NCBI RefSeq assembly: GCF_900112675.1
Contig: NZ_FOMQ01000012.1
Coordinates: 1 to 64,000 of the forward strand
DNA length: 64,000 nt
Direction: 5' to 3'
DNA from: Paracidovorax konjaci
GTDB lineage: Bacteria; Pseudomonadota; Gammaproteobacteria; Burkholderiales; Burkholderiaceae_C
Notes under the pieces: model-generated
Databases searched by the model: none
Seen by the model: the letters and a program-made list of their open reading frames with translations, nothing else
Told to the model about the DNA's origin: nothing
Position numbers and translations under genes: made by a program
Part shown: positions 1-8,149 of the stretch, piece by piece
How the letters are laid out: the number at the start of each line of letters is the position of its first letter
How positions within the stretch are numbered: the stretch's first letter is position 1

Positions 1-32
1 GCGCTTATCTCTTTTTTCTTGTTTCGACTCAT
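1..32 (-). CDS. Start of the gene downstream of the ABC-3C-like nuclease gene (partial)
   Basis: Only the first ten codons are in the window (MSRNKKKEIS). The ATG overlaps the TGA of the upstream gene as ATGA, the usual sign of translational coupling, so the two genes almost certainly form one operon. In ABC-three-component systems the nuclease-like gene is usually followed by a small middle component and an ABC ATPase. That this is one of those partners is inference from the neighbour only; nothing in ten residues identifies it. Confidence 0.55.
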   Translation of the reverse strand, partial: MSRNKKKEIS

Positions 33-889
33 GCATCACCAAACGCTCTTCGCTCGATTTGCGATGACATGGTTTTGTTAGCCGCTTTTAATCGCAGCTG
101 CTCGACGAACTGCCGCGTGTCCTTCATCGCGTCGATTTCGTCGTCGGGGTACGCCTCGTCGAAGGTGATTGGCAGACGCTCGTCGTAGTACTCGCTGTTG
201 ACCTGCGCGAACTTCGCCCAGACCTCAGCGCCAGTGATGGGCTTTCGCTCGCCCTGGATAAGCTCAATGGCTTCCCTGAGCCACCAACCTTCCATTCGTT
301 CGCGAACATCGATGCGAAATTTCGACGCTACCGACCGCAACAGCGGGGCGAAGGCCGCGTCTAGCTCCTTGATGCGCAGCGAACTGTCGGCAATCACGAT
401 GCGAGCCAGGAAGTCATCCTGTTGGGTCGCGGCCAGGGTGCTGAACGTGGTCTCAATTTGTGCACTCAGCGCAGACTTCGAGCGCTTGAGCTCGACCACT
501 AGCTGTTTGGCGAAGCCGGCAGGCTTAGCGTCGGCACCGTCGAGGAAGAACCGAAGCAGAGAGGAGGGACCGACGCGCGCCGTCGTTGCCATACAGTACG
601 AGTGGTCGCAGGCGAGGTTGCCATCCCGGATGTATCGGTCGAGCCAAATGCGGACGGACTTCCAGAAGTCGGTCGACAGCGTGCCGACGGTCTCGCCAAC
701 CTGCTTATGCTTCAACGAAATCAGCGTCTTCTTGCCGTCAACGTCGCGCAGTTCGACGTCGTCGTCTGCCTCGATGAGCAGTGCTTCGCTCTCGTCCTGC
801 TTCATAAGGTGAGCAAGCGCAAAGCGAATTTGATAGACATAGCCTAGGCCCTGCTCGCCCGCGGCGTACTTGTCTGTATTTTTTGACAC
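29..889 (-). CDS. ABC-three-component (ABC-3C) type nuclease-like effector protein
   Basis: About 286 residues from a GTG start at 889, preceded at good distance by AGGGGG. An upstream in-frame ATG at 988 would add 33 residues that do not look protein-like. The N-terminal third carries the signature of the Cap4/DUF4297-like nuclease domain of ABC-3C and related conflict systems: GYVYQIRFALAHL, then IEADDDVEL, then LISLKHKQV, then DFWKSVRIWLDRY. The acidic cluster and the lysine of SLKH fit a PD-(D/E)xK fold, although the usual Gln before xKH is replaced by Ser. The C-terminal half is helical and unrecognised. It overlaps the next gene by four bases. The likely role is an antiphage or abortive-infection effector. 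The family assignment is by eye, and the ATPase partner lies outside the window. Confidence 0.62.
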   Translation of the reverse strand: MSKNTDKYAAGEQGLGYVYQIRFALAHLMKQDESEALLIEADDDVELRDVDGKKTLISLKHKQVGETVGTLSTDFWKSVRIWLDRYIRDGNLACDHSYCMATTARVGPSSLLRFFLDGADAKPAGFAKQLVVELKRSKSALSAQIETTFSTLAATQQDDFLARIVIADSSLRIKELDAAFAPLLRSVASKFRIDVRERMEGWWLREAIELIQGERKPITGAEVWAKFAQVNSEYYDERLPITFDEAYPDDEIDAMKDTRQFVEQLRLKAANKTMSSQIERRAFGDA

Positions 890-1367
890 TTGGTCCCCCT
901 TGCTTCCCCTCAACCAATCATGGGCGTCTGATGCCCATGTCCTGGGTCTACAGGTTCTACCGATGCAGGAATCATAGCCATACGACACACATATAGCTCT
1001 GCGGATTACCCAGAGAACGGAACTAGACGTGTGCCAGCGCGACGCTCACGTGTTGGCGCCGTGCTTCCATAGCGCGTCGAATTGGATGTCTAGTAGGAAG
1101 TTTCCGAACTCAGCCGGGCCTAGCCGCTTTTGGCCACGGCAACAGCTCGCTAAAAGCCGGTCCATGGGCCTTTGAGAGATGTGTGTCGCCCGAGGCACAG
1201 GTGCGATGGGCCCCGTACTACGGATGGGTCGCGACGCGGTTCTCAGCCCGTTTGACTCATCGCCCATGGCTGAGGTGTTGCGAAGCAGCCGTCAGTGAAC
1301 TTCGGCCTTCAGCCTTGACCAGACATGCGTAAGAGCAAGTCCAGCATTTGCGTTGAGCCCCAATACA
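890..1367. other. Gap without a confident gene
   Basis: This stretch lies between the ABC-3C-like gene and the VOC gene. It should contain the promoter of the minus-strand conflict operon. Its GC content looks lower than that of the core genes to the right. One 73-codon minus-strand frame (1046-1267) is open, but it has no recognisable domain and no clear ribosome binding site. I see no tRNA, terminal inverted repeat or integrase remnant that would define an island border. Confidence 0.4.
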
Positions 1368-1724
1368 TCACCCACGAAACCTCCGACTAGAAACACTGAC
1401 GGAATTCCCATCCGGGTCTTTGGTATTGGCGAAGGCATATCCATTCGCCTGGTGCAAAACACCGAAAACGAGTCCACGTTCCCTCGCCGCTTCCACGAAC
1501 TGCGGCACGTCGCGCACCGAGAACGACAGCTTGATGGCGGCAGATCCCGGCTTCAGGCTCTTGGCCGCCTGGTGGATCAGGATCTCGGCCCCTCCCGCGG
1601 CCGGGCGGAGTTCGATGAGTCCTTCATGCACTTCGCCGCTGGTTTCGTAGCCGAAATGTTCGCTGTAGAAGCGGGCGGTGCGTTGCATGTCCTTCGCGTA
1701 GAGGATGACGGTGCCGAGTTCCAT
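1368..1724 (-). CDS. VOC (glyoxalase/bleomycin-resistance) family protein
   Basis: A 118-residue single-domain protein of the vicinal oxygen chelate superfamily. It shows the typical opening (MELGTVILYAKDMQRTARFY), a central EGLIELRPAAGG strand, and the closing DPDGNSVSV that places a metal-ligand region near the C terminus. One such domain holds a beta-alpha-beta-beta-beta pair and the enzymes usually work as dimers. The substrate cannot be read from the sequence; glyoxalase, dioxygenase or resistance roles are all possible. No good Shine-Dalgarno precedes the ATG. Instead the upstream sequence is a tetranucleotide repeat tract, listed separately, which could affect expression. Confidence 0.8.
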   Translation of the reverse strand: MELGTVILYAKDMQRTARFYSEHFGYETSGEVHEGLIELRPAAGGAEILIHQAAKSLKPGSAAIKLSFSVRDVPQFVEAARERGLVFGVLHQANGYAFANTKDPDGNSVSVSSRRFRG

Positions 1725-1732
1725 GGTCGTCT

Positions 1733-1768
1733 ATTCATTCATTGATTCATTCATTCGCTTGCTTGCTT
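1733..1768. repeat. Tetranucleotide tract (ATTC)x6 with one variant, then (GCTT)x3
   Basis: Six ATTC units (the third reads ATTG) at 1733-1756 run into three GCTT units at 1757-1768. The tract ends 9 bases upstream of the minus-strand VOC start codon, where its leader or ribosome binding site should be. Simple repeats in this position are prone to slipped-strand length change, so copy number may vary between strains. Confidence 0.8.
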
Positions 1769-1927
1769 CGTCCGTGCGGTGCGTTCGGCGATGTGCGCTG
1801 CCTGCAGCCGATGCCAGCAAAGAGGCCCGGCACGGGGCAGCGCCTGCCGCGGTCGCAGGCGCCGCACTCCGTGCCTGCCGCAGGCCGCCCCGGTGCCGGG
1901 GCGCCGAAGTGCCGCAAGAAAGCCGGC

Positions 1928-2992
1928 TCAGGCGGCCGCTTGCAGCGTGCCCATGTCGATCACGAAGCGGTAGCGCACGTCGCTCTTGAGCATGCGGTCG
2001 TAGGCTTCGTTGATCTCGTCCATGCGGATGGTCTCGATGTCCGAGACGATGCCGTGCTCGGCGCAGAAGTCGAGCATTTCCTGGGTTTCGCGGATGCCGC
2101 CGATGAGCGATCCTGCCAGGCGGCGGCGCTTCATGATGAGGCTGAACACGTTGGGCGAGGGGTGCGGGCTGGCGGGCGCGCCCACGAGGGCCATGGTGCC
2201 GTCCAGCTTGAGCAGGCCTAGGAAGGCTTCCAGGTCGTGCGGGGCCGCGACGGTGTTCACGATGAGGTCGAAGCTGTTGGCGTGGGCGGCCATTTCACCG
2301 GCGTTCTTCGATACCACCACTTCGTGCGCGCCCAGGCGCTTCGCATCGTCGCGCTTGGAGTCGGAGGTGGTGAACAGCACCACGTGCGCGCCCATGGCGG
2401 CGGCGATCTTCACGCCCATGTGGCCCAGCCCGCCCAGGCCGACGATGCCCACCTTCTTGCCCGGGCCGGCATTCCACTGGCGCAGCGGCGAGTAGGTGGT
2501 GATGCCCGCGCACAGCAGCGGCGCCACGGCGGCCAGGGAGTCTGCGGCGTGCGTGATCTTGAGCACGAAGTTCTCGCGCACGACGACCTGGGCCGAATAG
2601 CCGCCGAAGGTGTTGGCGCCGGTGCCCTGCTCGGGGCCGTTGTAGGTGCCGGTGAAGCCGTTGTCGCAGTACTGCTCCAGGCCTTCCGCGCAGGGTGCGC
2701 AGTGCTGGCAGCTGTCCACCATGCAGCCCACGCCGACGAGGTCGCCCGCGCGGAACTTGCTCACCAGCGGGCCCACGGCGGTCACGCGGCCCACGATCTC
2801 GTGGCCCGGCACGCTGGGGAAGCGGGTGCCCGCCCATTCGCCGCGCGCGGTGTGCAGGTCGGAATGGCAGACGCCGCAATACAGGATGTCGATGGCGACG
2901 TCGAGGTCGCCCGGGGTGCGCCGCTCGATGGTGAGCGGTGCGAGCGGGGTGGTGGCGGACTGTGCGCCGTAGGCGAGGACGGTGGTGGTCAT
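1928..2992 (-). CDS. Zinc-dependent NAD(P) alcohol dehydrogenase (YahK/CAD-like)
   Basis: A 354-residue medium-chain dehydrogenase starting at MTTTVLAYG. Catalytic zinc ligands are Cys42 (GVCHSDLH) and His64-Glu65 (PGHE). The structural zinc loop has Cys95, 98, 101 and 109. The Rossmann nucleotide motif is GIVGLGGLGHMG. Length and motifs match the cinnamyl alcohol dehydrogenase/YahK group, which reduces a broad range of aldehydes with NADPH. It stands alone; the neighbours have their own promoters. An upstream in-frame ATG at 3085 is possible but adds 31 atypical residues. Exact substrate unknown. Confidence 0.88.
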   Translation of the reverse strand: MTTTVLAYGAQSATTPLAPLTIERRTPGDLDVAIDILYCGVCHSDLHTARGEWAGTRFPSVPGHEIVGRVTAVGPLVSKFRAGDLVGVGCMVDSCQHCAPCAEGLEQYCDNGFTGTYNGPEQGTGANTFGGYSAQVVVRENFVLKITHAADSLAAVAPLLCAGITTYSPLRQWNAGPGKKVGIVGLGGLGHMGVKIAAAMGAHVVLFTTSDSKRDDAKRLGAHEVVVSKNAGEMAAHANSFDLIVNTVAAPHDLEAFLGLLKLDGTMALVGAPASPHPSPNVFSLIMKRRRLAGSLIGGIRETQEMLDFCAEHGIVSDIETIRMDEINEAYDRMLKSDVRYRFVIDMGTLQAAA

Positions 2993-3116
2993 GGCGTGAG
3001 GGGACAGAGGGAGTGGGAAGACCCCAGACCATAGCGGATGGCCGGCGGAACTGCCGGCCATGCCGCGTTCGACCACCGGCCGCACCCGGTCTTCTCTGGC
3101 GTGTTTTTTCCTCCCC

Positions 3117-3515
3117 TTACACGCCCGCCTGCTGGTGGCGCCACTCCTGCGTGCGCCCGCCGTAGCCGTAGGCGGCCGCGCGTGCGTCGATGAGGTGGAT
3201 GTAGCTCACGGGGTGCAGCCGCTCCAGCAGGGCGGAGAAGGCGGCATGGACCTCGCGCACGTAGAGCGCTTTCTCGGCCTTGGTGTTGGTCTCGTCGGTG
3301 ATGCTGATGTCGAGGTGGAAGGCGCTCTGGCCCAGTTCCGCCAGCGATGCGCCGCCCACGAACCACTGCGCGGCCGGGATGAACTGCACGGTGGTGGCGA
3401 TCACGGGCAATTGCTTGCCCAGCACGCGCTGGGTGAGTTCCGCGACGGTATCGGCCGCGCGGCGGGCCAGCAGCGCATCGGGTTCGCCGCTGAGGTGGAT
3501 CACGGTGTGGGGCAT
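3117..3515 (-). CDS. Tautomerase-family protein
   Basis: 132 residues from MPHTVIHLSG, with AGGAGA upstream. After removal of Met the mature protein would begin with Pro, the catalytic general base of 4-oxalocrotonate tautomerase relatives, which is why this start was chosen over the ATG at 3614. At roughly twice the length of 4-OT it resembles single-chain, two-unit members such as cis-CaaD or MSAD-like proteins; the specific reaction is unknown. It is divergently transcribed from a LysR regulator 128 bases away, which probably controls it. Confidence 0.7.
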   Translation of the reverse strand: MPHTVIHLSGEPDALLARRAADTVAELTQRVLGKQLPVIATTVQFIPAAQWFVGGASLAELGQSAFHLDISITDETNTKAEKALYVREVHAAFSALLERLHPVSYIHLIDARAAAYGYGGRTQEWRHQQAGV

Positions 3516-3643
3516 GGCGGTCTCCTGAGGAAGAAAGAGAAGGGGCAAGAAAAAGCGATGCGCTGATTCTTCGGCTTTCCATGCCATCGGAAAAGCAGGA
3601 TGATCGGCAGTCATGCATCGATGAAACCGTTGGATAAAAAGCC

Positions 3644-4528
3644 ATGCGCCCTTTCAACCTGGAGCAGCTCAGGACCTTCGTCGCGGTGGCCGATGCGGGC
3701 AGCCTGGCGGCGGGTGCGCCGCAGGTCTTCCTGTCGCAATCCGCCGTGAGCGAGCAGTTGCGCAAGCTGGAGCAGCACGCCGGCCAGGCGCTGCTGGTGC
3801 GATCCAAGGCGGGCGTGGCACCCACGGTGGCCGGGCTGCGCCTGTTGCAGCATGCGCGGCAACTGCTGGCGCTGAGCGAGGCGGCCTGGCTGGACCTGCG
3901 CGGCGCGGCGCTGCAGGGCACGTTGCGGCTGGGGGTGACCGACTATTTCCGGCCAGCGGAGGTGGCGGGCCTGCTGGCCCGCATGCAGGCCCGCCACCCG
4001 GGCGTGCGCCTGCAGGTGGCGGTGCAAAAGAGCGGCGACATCGAAGCCGGCTATGCCCGCGGCGAGTTCGACGTCGGCCTGACGATGCGCCTGCCTTCCG
4101 GCACCGGCGGGGGCCGCGGCGCGGCGGCCCGTGGCCACGTGCTGCGGCGCGAGCCGCTGCAGTGGATGGGCGCTGCCGCGCTGCCGCAGGCGCCGCCGCC
4201 TGCCGGCGATGCACCCCTGCGCCTGTTGGCCTTGCCGGACACCTGCGCGCTGCACCAGTTCACCGTGGCGCTGCTGCGGCGCCGCCGCATTCCGTTTGCC
4301 GTCGTGCTGGCCGCGTCGGGGGTTGCCGGGCTGCAGTCCGCGCTGGCTGCCGGGCTGGGCGTGGCGTGCCTGAACGCATCGGCCCTGTGCGACGGCGTGC
4401 AGGTGGTGCCCGCCGCGCGGGGGCTGCCCGCCCTGCCGCAGGCACGCTTCATGGTGCTGCCGCCGCGCCCGGGCGAATCTGCGTTCGTGCAGAGCGCCCG
4501 CCAGATGCTCGTGGCGGACTTCGGCTGA
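3644..4528 (+). CDS. LysR-family transcriptional regulator
   Basis: 294 residues with the canonical N-terminal helix-turn-helix (FNLEQLRTFVAVADAGSLA, then QSAVSEQLRKLE) and a C-terminal substrate-binding domain starting near TLRLGVTDYF. It is divergent from the tautomerase gene, the usual LysR arrangement, and probably regulates it and itself from the shared 128-bp gap. An Arg/Gly-rich stretch near residue 155 interrupts the effector domain and may be a lineage-specific insertion. Effector ligand unknown. Confidence 0.88.
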   Translation: MRPFNLEQLRTFVAVADAGSLAAGAPQVFLSQSAVSEQLRKLEQHAGQALLVRSKAGVAPTVAGLRLLQHARQLLALSEAAWLDLRGAALQGTLRLGVTDYFRPAEVAGLLARMQARHPGVRLQVAVQKSGDIEAGYARGEFDVGLTMRLPSGTGGGRGAAARGHVLRREPLQWMGAAALPQAPPPAGDAPLRLLALPDTCALHQFTVALLRRRRIPFAVVLAASGVAGLQSALAAGLGVACLNASALCDGVQVVPAARGLPALPQARFMVLPPRPGESAFVQSARQMLVADFG

Positions 4529-4546
4529 ACGCCTTTGCTGCTGCTT

Positions 4547-4732
4547 CTACTGCTGTTGCTGCTGCTTTTTGCCTTCGTCTTTTTCTTCCTCGCCGGGTGG
4601 CACCTCCAGGCGGTCGTTGCGGACTTCCTTCATCATCGCCTCGCCGTCCGGATCGGTGCCGTCCAGCGGTACGTCGTTTTCCTGGGTGACTTCCGGTTCG
4701 TCGCTGGCGGGCTTGCGTGGTGTGCTGGGCAT
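4547..4732 (-). CDS. Small acidic hypothetical protein with poly-Gln tail
   Basis: 61 residues from ATG 4732, preceded by GAGGAG. It is very acidic and probably disordered (PASDEPEVTQENDVPLDG), ending in KK followed by five Gln. The glutamine run comes from a CAG/CTG-rich tract at 4547-4567 that also approaches the end of the convergent LysR gene. No domain is recognised. The good ribosome binding site and coding-like composition support a real gene, but function is unknown. Confidence 0.55.
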   Translation of the reverse strand: MPSTPRKPASDEPEVTQENDVPLDGTDPDGEAMMKEVRNDRLEVPPGEEEKDEGKKQQQQQ

Positions 4733-4870
4733 GGGCGCTCCTCGTCGGTGGGTGAGAGGGATGGCAGGAAGGCCATCGGGTCCGCCAGGGTAGGGGCTTG
4801 GCGCCGGCATGGCAAACCCGGGGGCTTACGGGCCGGCGCTATCGGGCTGCATGGCCGCCGCCGATGCCGG

Positions 4871-6541
4871 TCAGCTCCGGCCGGCCTCGCCGCCCGGGAC
4901 CTCTTGCGCGCTGCGCAGCCGGCTCGGGGCCAGCGCGCCTGCCGAGTCGAGGATGGGGTAGGCGATGGAGCAGATGTGCGAGTTGACGCGCTTCAGGTCG
5001 CTGATGAGGTCGATGTGCAGCGAGCTGGTCTCCATGCTCTGCACGGTCTTGTCGGACAGGCGCACCAGGTGGGTGGCCGCGTACGCGCGCTCCAGGTCGC
5101 GGAAGCGTGCCTTTTCTTCCAGCAGGCGCTGCGCATCGCGCACGTTGCCGTTCAGGAACACGCTCATGCCCAGGCGCAGGTTGTTGACGAGCCGGCCGTG
5201 CAGTTCGGCGATCTCGGCCATGCCGGCTTCGGAGAACTGCCGGCCCTTCTTGATCTTCTTGTCCTCGATGTCGGTGAGCACGCGCTCGATGATGTCGCCC
5301 ACCTGCTCCATGTTGATCGTGAAGCTGATGATGTCGGTCCAGCGCCGGCTCTCTTCCTCGCCCAGCGCCTCGCGGGAGATCTTGGTGAGGTAGTACTTGA
5401 TGGACGAATACAGCTCGTCCACCTCGTCGTCCATCTTGCGCAGGCGCTCGGCCAGCTGCAGGTCGTTCTTGCGGATCACGTCGAGCACGCCCAGCAGCAT
5501 GGTTTCCACCACGTCCGCCTGGTAGAGCGCTTCGCGTGCCGCGCAGGAGATGGCTAGCGACGGCGTGGAGAGGGCGGAGGGGTCGAGGTGCTGCGGCCTG
5601 CGGCTCTGCGGGCCTTCGGGCTTGGGCAGCAAACGCGTGACGGCCACGGCCACCCACTGCGTGAACGCGATGAAGCCCAGGCTGATGAGCACATTGAAGG
5701 CCAGGTGGAACAGCACCACCCCCTGGGCCGCGCCCGGCATGTGGGGCTGCACGTGCTGCAGCCACAGGCCCGTGAAGGGAGCCACCAGTGCCACGCCCAT
5801 CAGCTTGAACATCAGGTTGCCCACGGTGACCTGCCGCACCTCCACGGCCGACTTGGCGGTGGTGAGCACGGCCAGCAGGCCGCTGCCGAGGTTGGCGCCC
5901 AGCACCAGGCCGAGCGCCACGTCCAGCGGCACCACGTGGGACGCCGCCATGGCCGAGATCAGCAGCACGATGGCCAGGCTGGAATAGGCGATCACCGCCA
6001 GCACCGCGCCCATGACCACCTCCAGCACGAGGTCGCTGTTGAGCGAGCCGAGCATGGCGCGGATGACGGGCGAGGCCAGCATGGGGCCGCTCGCCTGCAC
6101 GACCATCTCCAGCGCGAGCAGCATCAGGCCCAGGCCGATGAGCACGCGCCCCACGCGCCCGGCCGTGCTGGCCTGCCGCGAAATGAACAGCACCACGCCC
6201 ACGAAGATGAAGAGCGGCGAAAGCCAGGACAGGTCGGTGGAGAACAGCACCGACATGAGCGCGGTGCCGATATCGGCCCCCCGCATCACCGCGAGCGCGG
6301 CCGGCAGCGTGATGAGCCCCTGGCCCACGAACGAGGAAGTCATGAGCGAGGTGGCCGTGCTCGACTGCACCAGCGCCGTGACCCCGATGCCCGAGAGCGC
6401 CGCGGAGAAGCGGTTGCCCATGCTGCGGGCCAGCAGCGTGCGCAGGTTGGCGCCGAACACGCGCAGCACCCCGGTACGCACGAGGTGCGTACCCCAGACC
6501 AGCAGGGCCACGGCGGCCAGCAGATTCAACAGGTGCTTCAT
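4871..6541 (-). CDS. Na+/Pi cotransporter family protein with PhoU-like C-terminal domain
   Basis: 556 residues from MKHLLNLLAAV. The first ~340 residues hold two Na/Pi-cotransporter repeats with many membrane segments and the hallmark QSSTATS. The last ~200 residues are cytoplasmic and helical, PhoU-like (DEVDELYSSIKYYL, then ISFTINMEQVGDIIERV). This is the NptA/YjbB architecture: a sodium-driven phosphate carrier of the inner membrane which in bacteria can also export phosphate. It is divergent from the PIP-box effector gene, about 150 bp from that promoter. The second half of the intergenic space belongs to the effector. Confidence 0.88.
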   Translation of the reverse strand: MKHLLNLLAAVALLVWGTHLVRTGVLRVFGANLRTLLARSMGNRFSAALSGIGVTALVQSSTATSLMTSSFVGQGLITLPAALAVMRGADIGTALMSVLFSTDLSWLSPLFIFVGVVLFISRQASTAGRVGRVLIGLGLMLLALEMVVQASGPMLASPVIRAMLGSLNSDLVLEVVMGAVLAVIAYSSLAIVLLISAMAASHVVPLDVALGLVLGANLGSGLLAVLTTAKSAVEVRQVTVGNLMFKLMGVALVAPFTGLWLQHVQPHMPGAAQGVVLFHLAFNVLISLGFIAFTQWVAVAVTRLLPKPEGPQSRRPQHLDPSALSTPSLAISCAAREALYQADVVETMLLGVLDVIRKNDLQLAERLRKMDDEVDELYSSIKYYLTKISREALGEEESRRWTDIISFTINMEQVGDIIERVLTDIEDKKIKKGRQFSEAGMAEIAELHGRLVNNLRLGMSVFLNGNVRDAQRLLEEKARFRDLERAYAATHLVRLSDKTVQSMETSSLHIDLISDLKRVNSHICSIAYPILDSAGALAPSRLRSAQEVPGGEAGRS

Positions 6542-6693
6542 GGAAGGTTCGTCGGGTGTCTCGCCGGACAGGGGCTGCGCTGTGGCCCGCGCCGCCTTCC
6601 GGGGGTGACAGCATACTCCTGAATCCATAGCAGTCCGGCAGCAACCGCGAGCGCTGCCGGGTTGCATGGGCGCACCGGGCGGCGCCGCGCCGG

Positions 6694-6755
6694 TTCGCAT
6701 TCCGCACAGCGGCTTCGGTTGTGGCGGCGCGCCGGTAAATGTCCCTTCCTACGCT
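6694..6755 (+). promoter_or_regulatory. PIP box and -10 element of the 6795 gene
   Basis: TTCGC at 6694-6698, exactly 15 bases, then TTCGG at 6714-6718: a perfect TTCGB-N15-TTCGB plant-inducible promoter box. A YANNNT -10 (TACGCT, 6750-6755) follows after 31 bases, within the 30-32 base spacing known for HrpX/HrpB-controlled promoters of Xanthomonas, Ralstonia and Acidovorax. The start codon is 39 bases further on. Regulation by HrpX is inference from this match. Confidence 0.85.
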
Positions 6756-6794
6756 CGGCTTTTCAACTCATGCATCGAAGCCAGGGGAGAAGCC

Positions 6795-8090
6795 ATGATC
6801 GGTCAAGTCAATAACGGGTCTCGCAGGCAGGCCGCCCGTTCTGCTCCGGAACCCCAGCAACAGGTACAGGCGCGCGCGTCGAGTGCCAAGCCCGGGACGA
6901 CGATTACGCTGGAAGGCAGGTCCGTCACGCTGCAGACGAACCCCGAGGATTCCGGGGCTCAGCCTACCCGTCCGGCGCCGCGCTTGAGCCCGCCCCGGTC
7001 GAAAACCCTGCCGCGTGCCAAGTCCTCCGCGTCCGGCATGGGAGAGCCGCCGAAGGCGGCCACGCCACGCTCCGATGTGCAGGCCGGCAAGGCAAAGGCA
7101 AAGGCCGGGGCCGCACCTGCGCGCCCTGCAGGACCTGCGCGGCAGCCCGAGGCGAACACCCCCGAATGGCGCGACTGGGCGGCCCACGTCATCCTGAAGA
7201 TGCATGGGTTTGTCGGGGGGGCAGGCCAGCCGGTGGCCGACAGCACCATGTCGCTGGAGCAGCGGATCCGGCATCTGCAGGGGATGCAGGACCTCAAACC
7301 GGACGTTTTCCAGTTCCAGGCGGAACTCCGCCAGCAGATGAATGGGGTGGATGGGCACTCCGAACCGGCGCGCTACGGGAAGTGGGCCCAGGCGGCATCG
7401 GTGGATCTGGAGACCGTGTTCCAGAAGGCCAGCGCGGAGGCCGAGCTGCATGGCTCCGAGCCGGAGGTGTTCGTGGACGCGCTGGATGAGTTCGCTGCGG
7501 ACACGGACAAGGATACGGATGCTGTGCAGGTCCGGTCCGGGCCACCGGAGGCAGCGGCCCGCCCCCGTGCCGGCGAAACGGACACTCCGACCCCGCCCGC
7601 GGATCAGGACGCCTCGGTGGACGCCACTGGGGTCTCCAGCGACCACGCCGCCGGCCCTGCCGCGACCGAGTCGACCCCGAAGCTTTCCGAGAGCGCCCAG
7701 AATGCCCTGCGCGATGGCATGGCCCGCGATCTCCTGCAGCTCAACACCATGAACATGGGCTTTTTCATCAGTGGAGCGCGAGACCTCCTCGGAAACGTGC
7801 GCGCGATGGACAGGCGCATCGAAGACTTGAAGGAGTTGCTCGCGCAAAAGGAAGAGATGCTGCAGGGCCATGCCGATCTCAAGAAGCAACTGGCCGACCC
7901 CGATCTGCCAGCCCGGCTGGAGTGGCCGCAGTTCAAGCGGTGGCGGGCGGCGGCAGAAATGAGGCCCGAGAAAAAGTTCGATGAGCTGGCGGCGTCGATC
8001 CGCGACATCCAGGCCAGCATGAACCGGGGTGTGGAACATCTGGTCTGGAAAGAGGGCTACAGGAAGGCTGAGATCTTCAAGAAATATTGA
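6795..8090 (+). CDS. Candidate type III secreted effector, unrecognised, with duplicated helical module
   Basis: 431 residues from ATG 6795, with GGGGAGA upstream. The N-terminal ~130 residues are rich in Ser, Pro, Arg, Gln and Ala and predicted disordered, as in type III secretion leaders. There is no signal peptide or membrane segment. Residues ~130-215 and ~312-405 look like two copies of one helical module. LEQRIRHL (from 154) aligns with MDRRIEDL (from 338), and YGKWAQAA with FKRWRAAA, at nearly equal spacing. An acidic, Pro-rich linker separates them. No enzyme motif is visible. The perfect PIP box upstream is the main evidence for an effector. I do not recognise it as a named family; a Hrp-regulated non-effector is the alternative. 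Confidence 0.72.
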   Translation: MIGQVNNGSRRQAARSAPEPQQQVQARASSAKPGTTITLEGRSVTLQTNPEDSGAQPTRPAPRLSPPRSKTLPRAKSSASGMGEPPKAATPRSDVQAGKAKAKAGAAPARPAGPARQPEANTPEWRDWAAHVILKMHGFVGGAGQPVADSTMSLEQRIRHLQGMQDLKPDVFQFQAELRQQMNGVDGHSEPARYGKWAQAASVDLETVFQKASAEAELHGSEPEVFVDALDEFAADTDKDTDAVQVRSGPPEAAARPRAGETDTPTPPADQDASVDATGVSSDHAAGPAATESTPKLSESAQNALRDGMARDLLQLNTMNMGFFISGARDLLGNVRAMDRRIEDLKELLAQKEEMLQGHADLKKQLADPDLPARLEWPQFKRWRAAAEMRPEKKFDELAASIRDIQASMNRGVEHLVWKEGYRKAEIFKKY

Positions 8091-8149
8091 CGAGCGCAGC
8101 CGCACCGGCAGGCGGCCTTCCAACGAGGAAGCGCCGGCCGATGAACTCC

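Noticed and set aside
1046..1267. 73-codon minus-strand frame between the ABC-3C-like and VOC genes
   Set aside because: No domain, no convincing ribosome binding site and no neighbour logic; could be a remnant but cannot be supported.
4534..4567. CTG/CAG tract at the end of the LysR gene as a functional repeat
   Set aside because: Short and imperfect; explained by Gln codons of the small acidic protein.
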